A stretch of DNA of 64,000 nt from Clitoria ternatea (lineage: Eukaryota; Streptophyta; Magnoliopsida; Fabales; Fabaceae). Location of the stretch: contig CM075669.1 in NCBI GenBank assembly GCA_037962975.1, forward strand, positions 185,574,501 through 185,638,500. The letters run 5' to 3'. Positions 44,189-57,211 of this stretch are shown in pieces. A program made the position numbers and the translations under genes. The stretch's first letter is position 1; each line of letters opens with the position of its first letter. The notes under the pieces were generated by a model that saw only the letters and a program-made list of their open reading frames with translations, ran no database searches and was not told the DNA's origin.

Positions 44189-47100
44189 TGACACCCTAAA
44201 AATTGGGATAAATTTTTTGCAATTTTAAAGATATTAATCAATAAAGAAAATCAAGTGGTGAAGCATTAAATCGCCACCCCGGATCTATAGGAACCTGTCT
44301 CATATATGAAGATATGAGAAGGTGAGTTTTAAAATAATTTCAGAGATATTCTCATTAAAAAAACAGCGGAAAGAATTTAATAAATTGATGTTGTATATTT
44401 GTATTTTAAAGAGAGTGAATTAAAAGAGAATTTAATGACTCAAAATATATTAAATACAATTATGTAATAATATAGGAAAAGGCTTTATGCAATGTGAAGG
44501 TAAAATAAGAAAAAGAATTGTTTGGAGCATCACTGCACCACTCGCTCAAGCGAGAACCACTTTCGCTTGAGCGAGCACACATATACACGCTTGATCGAAA
44601 ACTAGGAAAAACTGAGCGAGAGAGAGAATAAACATCAGGGGGACTTCACGCTTGAGCGTGGCCCCCTCGCGCTTAAGCACGCATGCACAACCACGCTTGA
44701 GCGTGAAAAGGAATCAGGCCCCTCCCACACGAGCACGCTTGAGCGAGCCCTAAATGTACATGATTCACGCTTGAGCGTGAGAAGAAGGAAAGATCAGGAC
44801 CCGAGCGCGCTTGAGCGCAGGACGCTCGCTTGAGCGTGGGATCCTTCACGCTTGGTCACGCTTGAGCGTGACACCCCTACACTCTCCATATTCTCTTCAT
44901 TTCGCTTGAGCGAGAGTTTCTCGCTTAAGCGAAATCACTCTAGTAGCTCACCTGATGACTCTCGCTCGAGCGAGCCTTTCTCCGCTTGAGCAAGGTTAAC
45001 ACAGAATGGTTTCCTTCAGCAAGCGCTTAAGCGAAATTAAATGTCACTTGAGCAAAGGATGGATAGATAGAAAATATTAGATGCAGGGCCTTCACGCTTG
45101 AGTGAGAAATCTTCTCGCTTGAGCGAATTTAACATATTATGCAGAAAACTTAGAAATTTATGCATTCTACCATATACCCAAAACAATCCTTCATAAAATA
45201 ATTCAAGCTAGTATTAAGCCTGTGCAAAATTATACATTCATAATTAAATCAATTAACCACACATCCTAATTTCTATATCTATCAATTGCACAACAATTAA
45301 CCATCATCCATTTAAACTGCATAAGAGTCAAATTTTTAGGAATACATCATTCATTCTTAAAATTTGGGTGATAAACCCATATCATAATCTGTCATCCAAC
45401 ATTATCAAGACTCAACACAGAATTTAGCCATTTCTCAGGTCAAATGTTCAACCATGACCTTTAACATCATCATCCCACAAACCAAATACAAAATAGGCAT
45501 ATGTTTGTACTGTATATATTATACAAAATAATGAACTGCCGGCCAAGGCACTTCCTAAACAACTATTTACCTCCTTCATCAAAATGAACTTCCAAAAAGT
45601 TTCACTTCACCCATGAATGTCATGCATTCACAAATCTAAAAATGGACAACATGGGAGAATGAGTCATATATTCCAAAAGTATGAATATGAATACCGTGTG
45701 ATTATGTGCATATGTATCATACATGTATACTTTGCATTCACATACAACTTATCATTAACCATCATCACACCAATAAACGTCAGCATGTAATAAAACAAAG
45801 CAAAGTATATAACACATAACCTAGTCCTTCAATAATTGGACCATTACACATCTCATCATTTCAATCAATTTATTCCTGGTATTCATATCTTTTATGTTGT
45901 CTTATTATAACTCCTCATCCACAACACACCCATCACCATATATCAACACCTTTGGCATACTTCCTTGCTATATGCAAATGCTCTTAGGCTAATACATATG
46001 CATAATGGAATATTTTAATAATTTGCATATCTGACTGTGGGAGTATAAACACCAAATTGTGGGTTTAAGCATGATTACATACCATGCCCCTACTGCAGTA
46101 GTAAAATATGTACACTTATCATTAAGTCGCATGCATTTCACCAATCTTTTACTGGTACCAATCTGCATCGCCTATTTACAACACCAGTCATTTTCACCAT
46201 GACCGCGGTAAACAACATAATCAATATATGGTGTTGCGGGCCAACCATGAGACACATCATGGCAGCTGTGATCCCAAGGACCACCGGGAACACTTGCTCA
46301 TCAAGAGCCATCCCCCACAAGGGTCAACCACATACGGCTTCCCGTAACACAACATGGGTAGCTTCGTGACTCATACACCAAGTCATAGGGGAAATAACAA
46401 ATTGCTCGTGCACTGAGCCGCCCTCCCACTAGGCCAACCGGGGGAATCCCCTAAAGTTCCAACACCGGCAGCTATGCAGTATGCCATGGATGCAAATGCC
46501 AATCATATGCATTTCTCACTCTATGCATCCTGTACATGCCACTCATCAACCTCATCATCATCATCATCACCACCAACACCACTTCACCATTCTTAGTGGA
46601 TTTTATTATTGTTGGCTTTAGTCTTTATTCTCAAATTTCAATGTGGCATTCATCATCAATTTCAATCATCAACTTTTCAATATCAACTATGGTATGCTAT
46701 TCATCCACACCTATTTTCAATTAAGCATCAATAACATTCATTTTACATTTATGGTGGACATAAACATAACATCATATTATTGATCATTCAACACCACCAT
46801 ATAGCACACCACAAATATTCTAAATGCATCAAAGCATGTTGCCAAAACATATCATCATCACCATACACAACATTACCAATCTTCATAATATTACAAGTAA
46901 GGCAAACATGCATATTGTCACATATGACAATCAAACACTATTCTACTCATGCATTTAGAATATAAAGACTCCTCTCCTACCTCAAGAGAAGAATTCCGAT
47001 TGATTCGACGTACCCGCCTCATCGTTCAGAATGGATCCTACATTAACATACATAAAGAATCACAATCAATCAACCACTCAACACAAATTCAACTTTAACT

Positions 47101-48092
47101 AACCACTTTTATATTTATTATTCATAACACGTATAAAACATGTTATAGGCATTATTTTCCTCTCTTTATTAGGCTTCAGGAATTCCTTATTACCATACCA
47201 CCTTCATTATATCTAAAAGCCACAAAACCCATAACCTAACATCCATGATAATGTTTTGTCAATCATAACCTAAGCTCTCAGTAGCTTGCATTTGCCTTCA
47301 AACACCTCATTTTACCCACATTCACCATTTTCCCTAAATCTTTAAAAGTTAGGGTTTTTCACTAACCCACCAACATTCATAAATACCCATTAACTTTCTT
47401 CTTCTTGCAGCCATACTGCATCTACTTCATTAACACTTCATAAAACCCACAACATTAAAGCAAACAAAAGAAGTGAATATGGCTTACCACACCCAAACGA
47501 AATGGGCTCCAGGAAAAGAGAAGAGGAGCTGCGAGAATGGAGGAAGGAAGAAGGGAAATCCAAGCTCCAATAGTTTCCTTCTAAGCTCCAGAGAACAAAA
47601 TTTGAGAAGAGTGAAATGGAACCACCTTTTCTTAGAGTTTAGAAGAATGAAGAGAAGAGATGAAAATCGAAAAAGAAGAAGAAGTATATCTCTGCCAAAT
47701 GGTCTCAGGAAGTCACGAAAGTGAGAGAAGGAAAATGGGCCTTTAGCTTTTAACTTTAACTCCTTCATTAAAATTTTATCGTTTTTCCACAAACAGGTTC
47801 TTTGTTTGGGCTCAATACTTTATCCAAAAATTATTCTGAATATATATCTGGACTCCCATTAATATTCTCAACAGCCCTAACCAATATCATCTCGATCGGA
47901 GATACTTGGTCTGACGCCCATATTTTAATCGGGTCAGTTTTTAGCTTATCCGATCTTCATAAATCACCTATAGTCCCCAAAAATCCTAATTCAATTATTT
48001 CTAACATTTTAGGACATTAAATAATCCACAAATAATTATTCGATATTTATTCTCCTCAATTAATCCTTTATTCTAAAATTTAGGGTGTTACA
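44189..48092 (-). mobile_element. 5' LTR of the 15060 gypsy, intact
   Basis: The uninterrupted LTR, 3904 bp, followed by the second GCTTT. It contains the motif array at 44536-45125 and, at 47285-47299, the uninterrupted counterpart of the site where the tandem array sits in the sister LTR. It differs from the left LTR by scattered substitutions and small indels, such as a 29-bp stretch near 15570 missing here near 44703. Confidence 0.95.
44536..45125. repeat. CGCTTGAGCG motif array in the right LTR
   Basis: The sister of 15410-16025, with about the same number of near-palindromic copies. A few copies differ (for example GAGCACGCTTGAGCGAG where the left LTR has GAGCACGCTTGAGTGCG). Confidence 0.9.
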
Positions 48093-50156
48093 GCTTTGGC
48101 CGATCGCCCAACCCGTGGTTATTTAGGTAGGAAACAGATTTCTAATTGCATCTCATACAACTCTTGGATGATTGAGTAGGTAACTTTTTACCCTTATTCA
48201 TCTTATGAATTTATGCTCAATCCTTACGCCTCTAAGTTATTTTCAATCTAATTGTCATGTTAGACGTTATTACTTATTGAAAGGTATGATTGTCATGCTT
48301 GGGGAATTTTAATTTTCTTATTGTTCATTACCGACTTTCATTAAACGCTTTAGCATAAAATAAAACCCCAAAATATGCAATAAAAATGTGAGATGGTTAT
48401 GGTCTTCCTAGAAAATAAAATAAAATAAAATAAACCTAAAGGAACTATGGTGTCTTGACTTCATAAAGTCCTACTTCTTGAAACCACCATCCTGCAGGAG
48501 TCACCACTTCTTTGTTCCTTTCAAGGTCATATCCATCAAGAGTCATCACTCTAGGTTTCTTCTAGGTCTCCACCTTGTTGGCTTCTTCAAGATTATAATG
48601 TAATAAAGAAACTCGTCTTACATACGAGCGAAGGGTTGAGAGAAGAAATTCAAGAATAGAGAAAGACACAACACGTAGGCTGTATTTAAAATTAAATAAA
48701 AAATCTAAAACCATAACCATTCACCGCTGGACGTGTTACTTAATCAATTCATAGAGTGATCCATTATATTTAAAATAAAATAAATTTTAAACACATAATT
48801 AAACACGCGGGGTCATAAAAGGAAAACTATGCAAAGAAGTTTGGCGGTTCCATTGACTGTTCAACGGACAAGGTCAAGGGGAGGTTACCCTTTGTAGGGT
48901 GCCGAGTGGCGCTTCAACCCAAAAATTTAGTGCTGTAATCAGGTTAGTTCCTAGGAAAGATAGGTGGGTCTGGTGTGACCACTTAAGTACCAAGTCTTTC
49001 CTAACCAGAATGTCCCATTGACCATTAACAACTCAAAATATTCGGTTAGGATTTCAAACAATTTGAAATCCTAATTTTAAGTTTCAACTCTTGAATCCTA
49101 AATTTTGGAACAACTAAGGTTTAACTTTTAAACCTTATCTCTAGAATATCAACAATCATCTCATTTTTAGGAATGATCAAGGTTTAAATTTTAAACTGTA
49201 TCTCTAGAGTTCAAGATATTTTATTTTGAATCCTATTAAATTTAATAAAGATCTTGTCTTTAATTTGTAACTTTTGCAAATCCTATCAATTTTATTAAGG
49301 ATTAAATATTTGATTTTAAAATTATTAAATTTAATAAAGATCTTATCTTCTATTTATAACAATTACAAATCATATTAAATTTAATAAATATGAATTAATT
49401 TGTAACTCCTACAAATCACATTAATTTTAAAAGGATCACATAGGATGTAAATCCTATTAAAATTACAAATCCTATTAAAATTAATAAGAATAAATTATTT
49501 AAATTTGTAACTCTTACAAACTTTAAATTTAACAAACATTTAAAATTTGATTTGGAATTTTTATAAATCAAAAATATAATATTAAAATCAAATATTTTAT
49601 TTGTAACATTTACAAATAAATAAAATACAATGATGACTAGGTTTCAACTTTAGAATCCTAGTTTTAATTACGGCTAGGGTTTAATGCTTAAACTTTCTAC
49701 ACACATTCTCGCATGAACAATTCATATTAGAAAGAGAAAGCATGTAGACATGCATTGCATACAACCTTTGATTTTAATTTAATTAAACAAACGTAAAACA
49801 TGCCTTATAATTAGAACACATATAAAACAATCACCATTGCAACATACAACATCTTCATATAATAAAGCAATCCCAAAAATATGTTCTTTAATTAAAATGT
49901 TGAGAAAAATAATCAATATACACAAAACAAAAATAAATTGATACTAGCTTTCAAAAGGTGCAACCTTTGCAACATATCTCATAAAAATGCAACCTTTATA
50001 TAATATCTCACTAAAAATGCAACCTTTGCAACATATCTAATAAAAGATGCAACCTTTGCAAAAGGACCCAACCTTTGTAATTCTTTTCGTAAAAGAAATT
50101 TTTTTTTTACATGTTCTTTAAACAAACATTTGCCCAAAACACGGTTTTGCAACCAA
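48093..50156 (-). other. Copia leader (untranslated), AT-rich
   Basis: Aligns in patches with 57212-58875 of the plus-strand relative, in reverse orientation. It is longer by several hundred bases, chiefly because of an AT-rich stretch of degenerate ATTAAATTTAATAAAGATC-type repeats at 49050-49630. No open frame. It contains the second GCTTT of the 15060 gypsy. Confidence 0.75.
49956..50077 (-). repeat. About 30-bp tandem repeat in the copia leader
   Basis: Four to five imperfect copies of a unit containing ATGCAACCTTTGCAACATAT, lying just inside the primer-binding site. I did not find the same repeat in the leader of the plus-strand copia. Confidence 0.8.
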
Positions 50157-50168
50157 GCTCTAACACCA
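50157..50168 (-). other. Copia primer-binding site (mutated)
   Basis: The minus strand reads TGGTGTTAGAGC, one base from the 5' LTR, a two-base variant of TGGTATCAGAGC in the relative at 57200-57211. Both changes are A/T-G/C transitions. Confidence 0.75.
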
Positions 50169-50169
50169 C

Positions 50170-51449
50170 TGTTAGGGAATCCCTAGTGCATGAGCAACGA
50201 CAATACAAGGATTCCCATAGGATTTGCAAAGCATCGTGTTTCAAAGCATAAGACAAACACAAAAAATATTACGCTTTAGGATTACCTCTTGAAGATTATC
50301 AAAGCAGTCGTAGCCTTGTCCTTTAGGAGTCCACATGAGTACTCCCACCAGAAACGCTACACCTTCCAAATGCTAGTTTGACGGCGTGTAGCTTTTGTAA
50401 CTTTTTTGCATATTTTGTGTCTCTTTTTGGGTAGCCACCTATGAGCATCTTATGCTGTATTTATAGGCTTAGGTTTCACCTAATTTGCTCTCCAAAGAGT
50501 GGGCTCCTTACTCATTCTCAATGAGTTAGGCCCAATAGTTTTATTTTAGTCCAACTAAAATAAAAAGCTATTTTCTGATGGGCTTACTCTATGTGTGTGA
50601 CCCTATAGGTAAAATACTCTGTTATATTAATAATAAACTATTTTATTATTAATATGAAATAGGAGCGGCATCTAACAATGCATCATTATGTCCAAATATT
50701 ATTTAATATCAACGCAACCTATAAGTGATAATTATTTTATATGTTTGTTCCTTTTGTCATGATATCCTAATTGGGCCCAAGGCATGGTCATGTCATCCTT
50801 GTACGACCCAATTTATTTTATTTAATACCAGAGTAAACTTTATCTGAATAAATATCCAATATTTACTCTTTCTAGCATGACCATGCATTTCCTTAGTCTT
50901 ACTCTATCAAGTGGCCTATAGATATCACTCCTGTCATATAGGAGAGACAAATCCCATCTACATCACTCACATCCCTCTGCATAATTTGTTCATTGCCTAA
51001 TCACAACCTTTATAGTCCTCTTGTTACAGAAGACATTTGATTGTATTAAAATAACAAACTTCTTATGTAGGAATCGTAGTGACTTCAGGTCGTAGGACTA
51101 CATATACCATTATCATATTGAGAATCGTTTATGACATTCATGTAACGATCCATGCAACGTCTTATGGTGGGTCTGTCTAGTACATCATTACTCTTAATGT
51201 GTACCCGTGTGAAGACTTGATATCATCTATATCCATGATCTATGAGATCAGATCATCAGTACACTCACACACTAGTCTTAATGTATTTACATGTCCCCAC
51301 GTAAATACTTGACTAGAGACATTTTAGGAATAACTCTCAAATGAACTATTACTCCAAAGATAAATAAAGGCTATGTTAAACTATTTAACAAAAAATGCCT
51401 TATACAAAATTATGCGTCCTATATAGGCTCTTAGTGCATATTTCCAACA
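50170..51449 (-). mobile_element. Copia 5' LTR, intact
   Basis: TGTTAGGGAATCCC to TTTCCAACA, 1280 bp, followed by the second ATCCA. It is in reverse orientation to the related LTR at 55916-57198. Confidence 0.93.
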
Positions 51450-51454
51450 ATCCA

Positions 51455-54400
51455 TGCATCACATGACACTTATCATAGCAATATAATCATGAGGTACTTC
51501 ACTTAATTAAGACATTCACAAATCAATCCTATCACATCAATAATTATCCAATAGTACTACATTACACATAGGATTTACCATATCTAGAAAGCAACATGAT
51601 TTTTATTTCTTTTCAACCAAAATTCATGAAAAAAAATCAAACATAATCATTGGCATTGAACCCGATCTACTAGCTCGTATATTATCAATTCGCTACTAAT
51701 CTCTATGTTAAATCGTATGCTTTAGTCAAAATCTCTTATGAAATGGTTTGGACCATCCTATATCCTTAAGTTATTTATCCTCCTATTATTTGTTAATACA
51801 ATTGTTTTTCGTTACATGATTCTAGTTCCGAAATCTCAAATTTTTATTTTAAGTATGAAACCCAAGTTACTACTAAATGGTCTACCCTTTATTTTCTTTC
51901 GCTAACCAAATAAGTTTTACTAGTTAAGTAACTTGTTTCCTTTATCACTAATTGGTTGCCATATTCCTTATACATATGTTACCACTAACCTATAATACCA
52001 TTAATTAATACTTATTTCTTTACTTCTACTATTATTCCCTTACTAATTATACTAACTAATTCTTTCTTTAGTCGTGTTCATTTAATCAATTCTAGTCCAA
52101 TATCCCTATATAGCCAACTTATTATTTTACAAATCTAATTACTATTCTAACTTCTAGATTTTTGGTCCTAGTCAAGAGCATTATTTTCCTTAGAATGGTT
52201 ACCCAATTCATAAGCTATCCTAGTTCTTTTTATCACTTAGTTCAATTCCAAAGCCATTTTTATTACTCCTATTTTTATTGGTCACTAAAACTTCTAAAAT
52301 TCTAACATCTATTCCTTATTTGAACTTCTAAACTTACTTCTATTTTGTCTAGTCATTTATGTTATATTCTTAACTAAATTCTTTAAGTCCCTTTTTGTTA
52401 CTTATTCAAATTTAGAGCCCAAAGATCTCTTTTCTCTCTTTTCTTTTTCTTCTTGGAAATTTAGTCATTAAAAACATTTAGACCCAAAATATTTACTCTC
52501 TACCTTAATTTCTAAAGTTACCTCTATTTTATTTAACTATTCATTTTTATATCAAAATTAATATATTAGACTTGATTAACTCATTATAAGATCTTTATAA
52601 TTAAGATAGTGTCTTTTCTCAAGACTCGGTGAAATAAAATATCGTGATTGTTTGATCGGTGAATTTTCTCAAAAAGTGTGTTTTCTTCAAAATGATTCTA
52701 GAGACGCTTAGCGATGAATCTATCTTCTAATAGCAGGGCTCACTGGGAAATTTACAACAAATTACCTAATAACATAATAAAATTTATAATTAAATATTAC
52801 AACCAAATCGAATTACAACTGAGCTTGCCCAACTCTAAAATTCCTAAATCCTTCGTTATGACTCCAACCACGATAAAAATTTCTTTCAAGTACACGAATA
52901 TTGAGGCACACATTACAAGATTTATAATAATGCTTACTAACTTAAAAATATAATAATTTTAACCATCGGTTATGAAAAATTATGCGGTTTAAGATTTAAC
53001 TGTTGGATCGCGATGAAACAATTATTCCCAGATACTAAAGCAATATTATAGAGTAATTTAAAACACAACCAAACAAGGCAAAACCCCTTACCTCATGGGG
53101 CAGATTTAGTTGTGAAGAATAAAAGGTGTGGGCTTGCCAAAATTTCATTAAACGCTACCAATCGCCCACCGATCGTCACTGATTGTCACCGACGGTTCCC
53201 GATCCTAAGAAAACATAACATGCAACTTAGAAAATAGAAGGAGGGTTACATTTTTAGGCCCCTAAAAATAGTGAAAAAGGCTCCAAACTTTCAAGACTGT
53301 AAGCTGATTTTTGGCTTAAGAAATGCAAGGATATGATTCAAGAATTAAAATGCAAAAGCCTCACCTTGGTGGTGTTGGATGGTCACGGCTAGAAAGGGAT
53401 GGTAGCTTGGTGGATAAAGTTTGAATGGTGACTTGTGAGGTGATTAGAGGCAAGATTTATGGTTGTTTTAGTGAGGGTGGCTGCGGGTCTAAGAGGATGA
53501 GGAAGGAGGAAGAGAAATTTTTGTGGTTCATGGTGGTGTGGTGTTGTGTAGTCGTGAGGAGGGATGAGTGTGGTGGCTGATTTTGGGGTTTCTCGAAGTG
53601 GTTGGAGGAAGGAATTAGCAAGCAAAATATGAAAAAATTGAGAGGGTGTGGTATGAGGGGGTGTGGCTGCTGTGAATGCAGAAGGGAGTTGGATGAATAA
53701 TGATGAATTAATATGATGGGATGGTAATTTGCATTGCATGTGATTTAATTGGTGGGTTACAGAAGTGGGAGGCTGAGTGGAGGGGAGAGACCAGGGGATG
53801 ACACCTTCCATGGTGGGTGGTGTGAGGTGGTCGGAAACAGGTGGCCGAGAAATTAACTTGTTACGCAAGAAATTAAGGCATGCAAGATTTTTAGGAACCA
53901 GAAACTAAGGAGGTTAATAATAAATAGGGCTTGATTTGTGGGATAGGAATTTAGAAAATGACCAAAATAAAGTTTGTAGAGCTTTTTTCCCTTTAATTTG
54001 ATAAATCATTTACGCAGATCCAAGGTCGGTAGCCCGAGATATGTCAATTTAAGGTAGGATGTTCCTAAAGCTCCTGAATAGGGCTTTGGAAATAAATTCA
54101 CCATGATTTCTACTTTGAGAACTTGCTTTTGTTCCTTTCATGATATTTGTAGAGTTCTTTGATACAGATCCATAGAAAATAGAATAAAGCGATTCTAGTA
54201 CCAAACGAGGGAGATATGCAAATTTTTCTAGAAGCTACCAGCATAATAATGAGACAATCAAGGGTTAGTGAAGATTCTTAAAACTGTATTAATCTAAAGG
54301 AATTTAGCTCTTGATGTCTTCATAGAAAACATAGAGAATCTTGTTATAGAGATTTTGACACTAGGTTTGCACGAATCAGAGGTCGTATAAAAGAGTTATG

Positions 54401-54700
54401 AATTTCTAAGTGAACCATGCGCAGGATAAAACTCCCAAACAATGAAATTTTAAGGTGGTCATACTTGATCCTTAATTTAGAGGGTGACAGAGTGGGACTC
54501 GGAGTTCAGGGATAGAAACGAAGGTTATAGATCTTTTTGAAACAAAGAGATCGAAACCAAAATCATCTGATTCTAAGATCTTATGAGAGAGTAGGGCCCA
54601 AAACCCAAAGGTGTTTAGGTCGAGCTTTAAGGTGAATTTTAAGGAAATTGATTTATGGAAAACGGGATTGATAGAGTCCGAATCAAGCTTCGGCCCTTTC
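51455..54700. other. AT-rich degraded sequence, no gene found
   Basis: The right flank of the copia insertion, joined in the pre-insertion state to 7653. I see no credible gene. A 159-codon minus-strand open frame at 53389-53868 is rich in Pro, Thr and His with no recognisable domain and lies in low-complexity GT-rich DNA. 53870-54700 has the look of LTR or leader sequence of an old gypsy, but no termini can be set. It may belong with the pol remnant at 54755-55915. Confidence 0.4.
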
Positions 54701-54754
54701 AGGTAAAGTTCCTAAAATTTTGAAACATGTTACTAGGGACAGACTATGCTGCCA

Positions 54755-55915
54755 TCAGATATCTAGAAGTATATGCACAATTAGGCTCCTACTATGAAAT
54801 TCGGGGTGATTACATCGCTCGTGTTCGAAAATGATAGTATGGGGGAGCTCGTGTCTGCATATTATATTTCTCCATGTGAAATTTTGTATCTTGGTTACGA
54901 TAATAGTGGTAAGGGGATCTGTTTCAATCCACCTCGTGAAGAGGTCTATTGCAACCAATAGGTATTTTACCCCTCCTTTTCTAGGTGGAAAAGGTCTAAG
55001 GATGTCTTATGCCTCATGTGTTAAAAGGCTAGGGGAGAGTATTCCATGCAATGGCTCAAGATAAGTGTGAATCTAATTGGTGTTCTTTTGACAAGCCTTA
55101 TATTTCTTGATAAAGTTAGTACAATCTATTTGTATTGTAGGCCAAAAGTATCCGGTCTGAAGGACTCGTGCTGCCAAGGGTTAGATTCCTCCATGGTGTC
55201 TGTAGATTCCCGAGTAAAGTTCTCGAATTACTTAGGCTACATATTCTTCAACAAAGCACTTCAGCAGGGGTAAAGTGAATCCCCTTTTGTAGTGTTTCCC
55301 CCCAAGGATGGTGTAATTGGTCGCGTGCAACTAAATCTTCTTACCTTCTAAGGGATCCGTGGGGTAGATCACCCTTAGTTAAGAAATTCATTATTGGTGC
55401 CATCTAAGTGTTCTTCTCTGGTGCCAGTGTGACTTTGTTTATTCATTTTACTTCTTTAATAGTGGGCTCTTACAATGTCACCTAAATGAGAGTCTTGAGA
55501 TTTCCAGCACACCCTCCACTTGTCACTGGCCTTCTTCACCATAACCACGTTAGATAACCAAGTCGGGTACTTCACTTCCCATATAAAGTTAGTCGTCAAT
55601 AGTTTATTTGTCTCTTCCTTAACAATTGCTTTTCTATCAGGACATATCTTTCATTGCTTCTGTGTAATTGGTCTGGCTTCTAGGTTAATATTTAACAAGT
55701 GACATATGACACACGGATCAATTCTAGGCATGTCAGAGGGACTCCATGTGAAAAGGTCCATGTTGGCTCTCAATAAGGTAACCAAGGGTACTTCTAGGCT
55801 CGAGTCCAACACGACAATAATACGAGTGCATTGGCTCAGATTGGATCTGACTTGGACTAGCTTCAAAGACTCAAGTGGTTGTGGTCGCTTCTACTATCTG
55901 TCATCACAGGGATCA
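54755..55915 (-). pseudogene. Tat/Athila-like gypsy pol remnant (RT and integrase)
   Basis: On the minus strand, from high to low coordinates: the RT start in 55651-55866 (LLRANMDLFTWSPSDMPRIDP), more RT at 55500-55620 (EVKYPTWLSNVVMVKKAS), then an integrase zinc-site-like stretch near 55060-55260 (LAARVLQTGYFWPT), then the integrase core start at 54755-54958 (VAIDLFTRWIETDP). The order is that of gypsy pol. The rest of RT and all of RNase H are missing, and there are many stops and shifts. The wording resembles the Tat/Athila branch, which differs from the other gypsy elements here. The plus-strand copia at 55916 cuts it off. Confidence 0.75.
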
Positions 55916-57198
55916 TGTTGGTGTATGCACTATGAGCTTTTATGCTTTTTCATTTGTATTATTTTTTATGCTTATCAATAAAATAAATATTTCAGTTTAA
56001 AATTGTTTTAAAACGTATTTATCCTTGGAGTAATAGGTCATATAAAAATTATTCCTAAAATGTCCCTAGTCAAGTATTTACATGGGGACATGTAAATACA
56101 GTCAGACTAGTGTGTGAGTGTACTAATGACCTGATCTTACAGATCATAGATATAGATGATATCAAGTCTTCACACGGGTACACATTAAGAGTAATGATGT
56201 ACTGGACAGACCCACCATAAGAACGTTGCATGGATCGTTACATGATTGTCATAAACGATTCTCAATGTGATAATGGTATATGTAGTCCTTCGACCTGAAG
56301 TCACTACAATTCCTACATGAGGAGTTTATTATTTTAATACAATTAAACGTCTTCTGTAACAAGAGGACTATAAAGGTTGTGATTAGGCAATGAACAAATT
56401 ATGCATAGGGATGTGAGTGATGTAGATGGGATTTGTCTCTCCTATGTGACAGGAGTGATATCTATAGGCCACTTGATGGAGTAAGACTAAGAAAACGCAT
56501 GGCCATGCTAGAAAGAATAAATATTAGATATTTATTCGGATTCAGTCTACTCCGGTATCAAGTAAAATAAATTGGGCCGTACAAGGATGACGCGACCATG
56601 CCTTGGGCCCAATTAGGATATCGTGACAAAAGGAACAAACATATTAAATAATTATCACTTATAGGTTATGTTGATAATATTCGGACATAATGATGCATTG
56701 CTAGATGCCGCTCTTATTTTATATTAATAATAAAATAATTTATTATTAATATGACCGAGTATTTTACCTGTAGGGTCACACACATAGAGTAAGCCCATCA
56801 GAAAATGGTGTCTTATTTTAGTTGGACTAAAATAAAGCTATTGGGCCTAACTCATTTGGAATGAATAAGCAGCCCAATTTTAGAGAGAACAAATTAGGTC
56901 AAACCTAAGCCTATAAATAGATCATAAGATGCTCATAGGCCGTTCACTCAAGTGAGACACAAATTCGCAAAAGTTGCAAGAGCTACACGCCGTCAAACTA
57001 GCAGTTGGCAAGTGTTGTGATTTTGGTGGGAGTGCTCGTGTGGACTCCTAAAGGACGAGGCTACGACTGCTTCGATATTCTTCAAGAGGTAATCCAAAAA
57101 TGATTTTTGTGTTTGTTTTGTGCTTTGAAACACGGAACCTTGCAAATCCTTTGGAATCCTTTTTTTTTCCGCTGCTCATGTTTAGGGATTTCCTAACA
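55916..57198 (+). mobile_element. 5' LTR of the plus-strand copia
   Basis: 1283 bp, TGTTGGTGTATGCAC to GGGATTTCCTAACA. Reverse complement of the LTR at 50170-51449, with moderate divergence, strongest in the first 100 bp. Confidence 0.9.
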
Positions 57199-57199
57199 G

Positions 57200-57211
57200 T
57201 GGTATCAGAGC
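57200..57211 (+). other. Primer-binding site of the plus-strand copia
   Basis: TGGTATCAGAGC, one base after the LTR; initiator tRNA-Met type. Confidence 0.93.

Larger units (their letters stand above)
15060..48092 (-). mobile_element. Decayed Ty3/gypsy element (Tekay-like) nested in the copia interior
   Basis: Target duplication GCTTT lies at 15055-15059 and 48093-48097. The LTRs begin TGACACCC (TGAGACACCC on the left) and end GGGTGTTACA. The right LTR is 44189-48092 (3904 bp). The left is 15060-18184 plus 35619-36415 (3922 bp), split by the tandem array. A tRNA-Met primer site (minus strand, 44171-44182) lies 6 bp from the 5' LTR. The interior (36416-44188) holds gag and pol remnants on the minus strand, in the order gag, protease, RT, RNase H, integrase, chromodomain-like tail, with many stops. 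The wording is close to that of the nested array's gag-pol, so both belong to one broad chromovirus lineage. Confidence 0.95.
7659..51449 (-). mobile_element. Ty1/copia deletion derivative, host of nested insertions
   Basis: The element is bounded by the 5-bp target duplication ATCCA at 7654-7658 and 51450-51454. Its LTRs begin TGTTAGGGAATCCC and end TTTCCAACA. The right LTR (50170-51449, 1280 bp) is the 5' LTR. The left LTR (7659-8433 plus 14241-14744, 1279 bp once the insertion is discounted) is the 3' LTR. The remaining interior is only about 2.4 kb: leader at 48093-50169 and a 315-bp tail at 14745-15059. Compared with the plus-strand relative at 55916, the gag start is joined almost directly to the 3' polypurine tract, so gag and pol are missing. 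It is therefore a non-autonomous derivative. Two gypsy insertions at 8434 and 15060 account for most of its present length. Confidence 0.93.

Noticed and set aside
53389..53868. 159-codon minus-strand open frame
   Set aside because: Pro/Thr/His-rich, low complexity, in GT-rich DNA on the other strand; no domain, no conserved neighbour.
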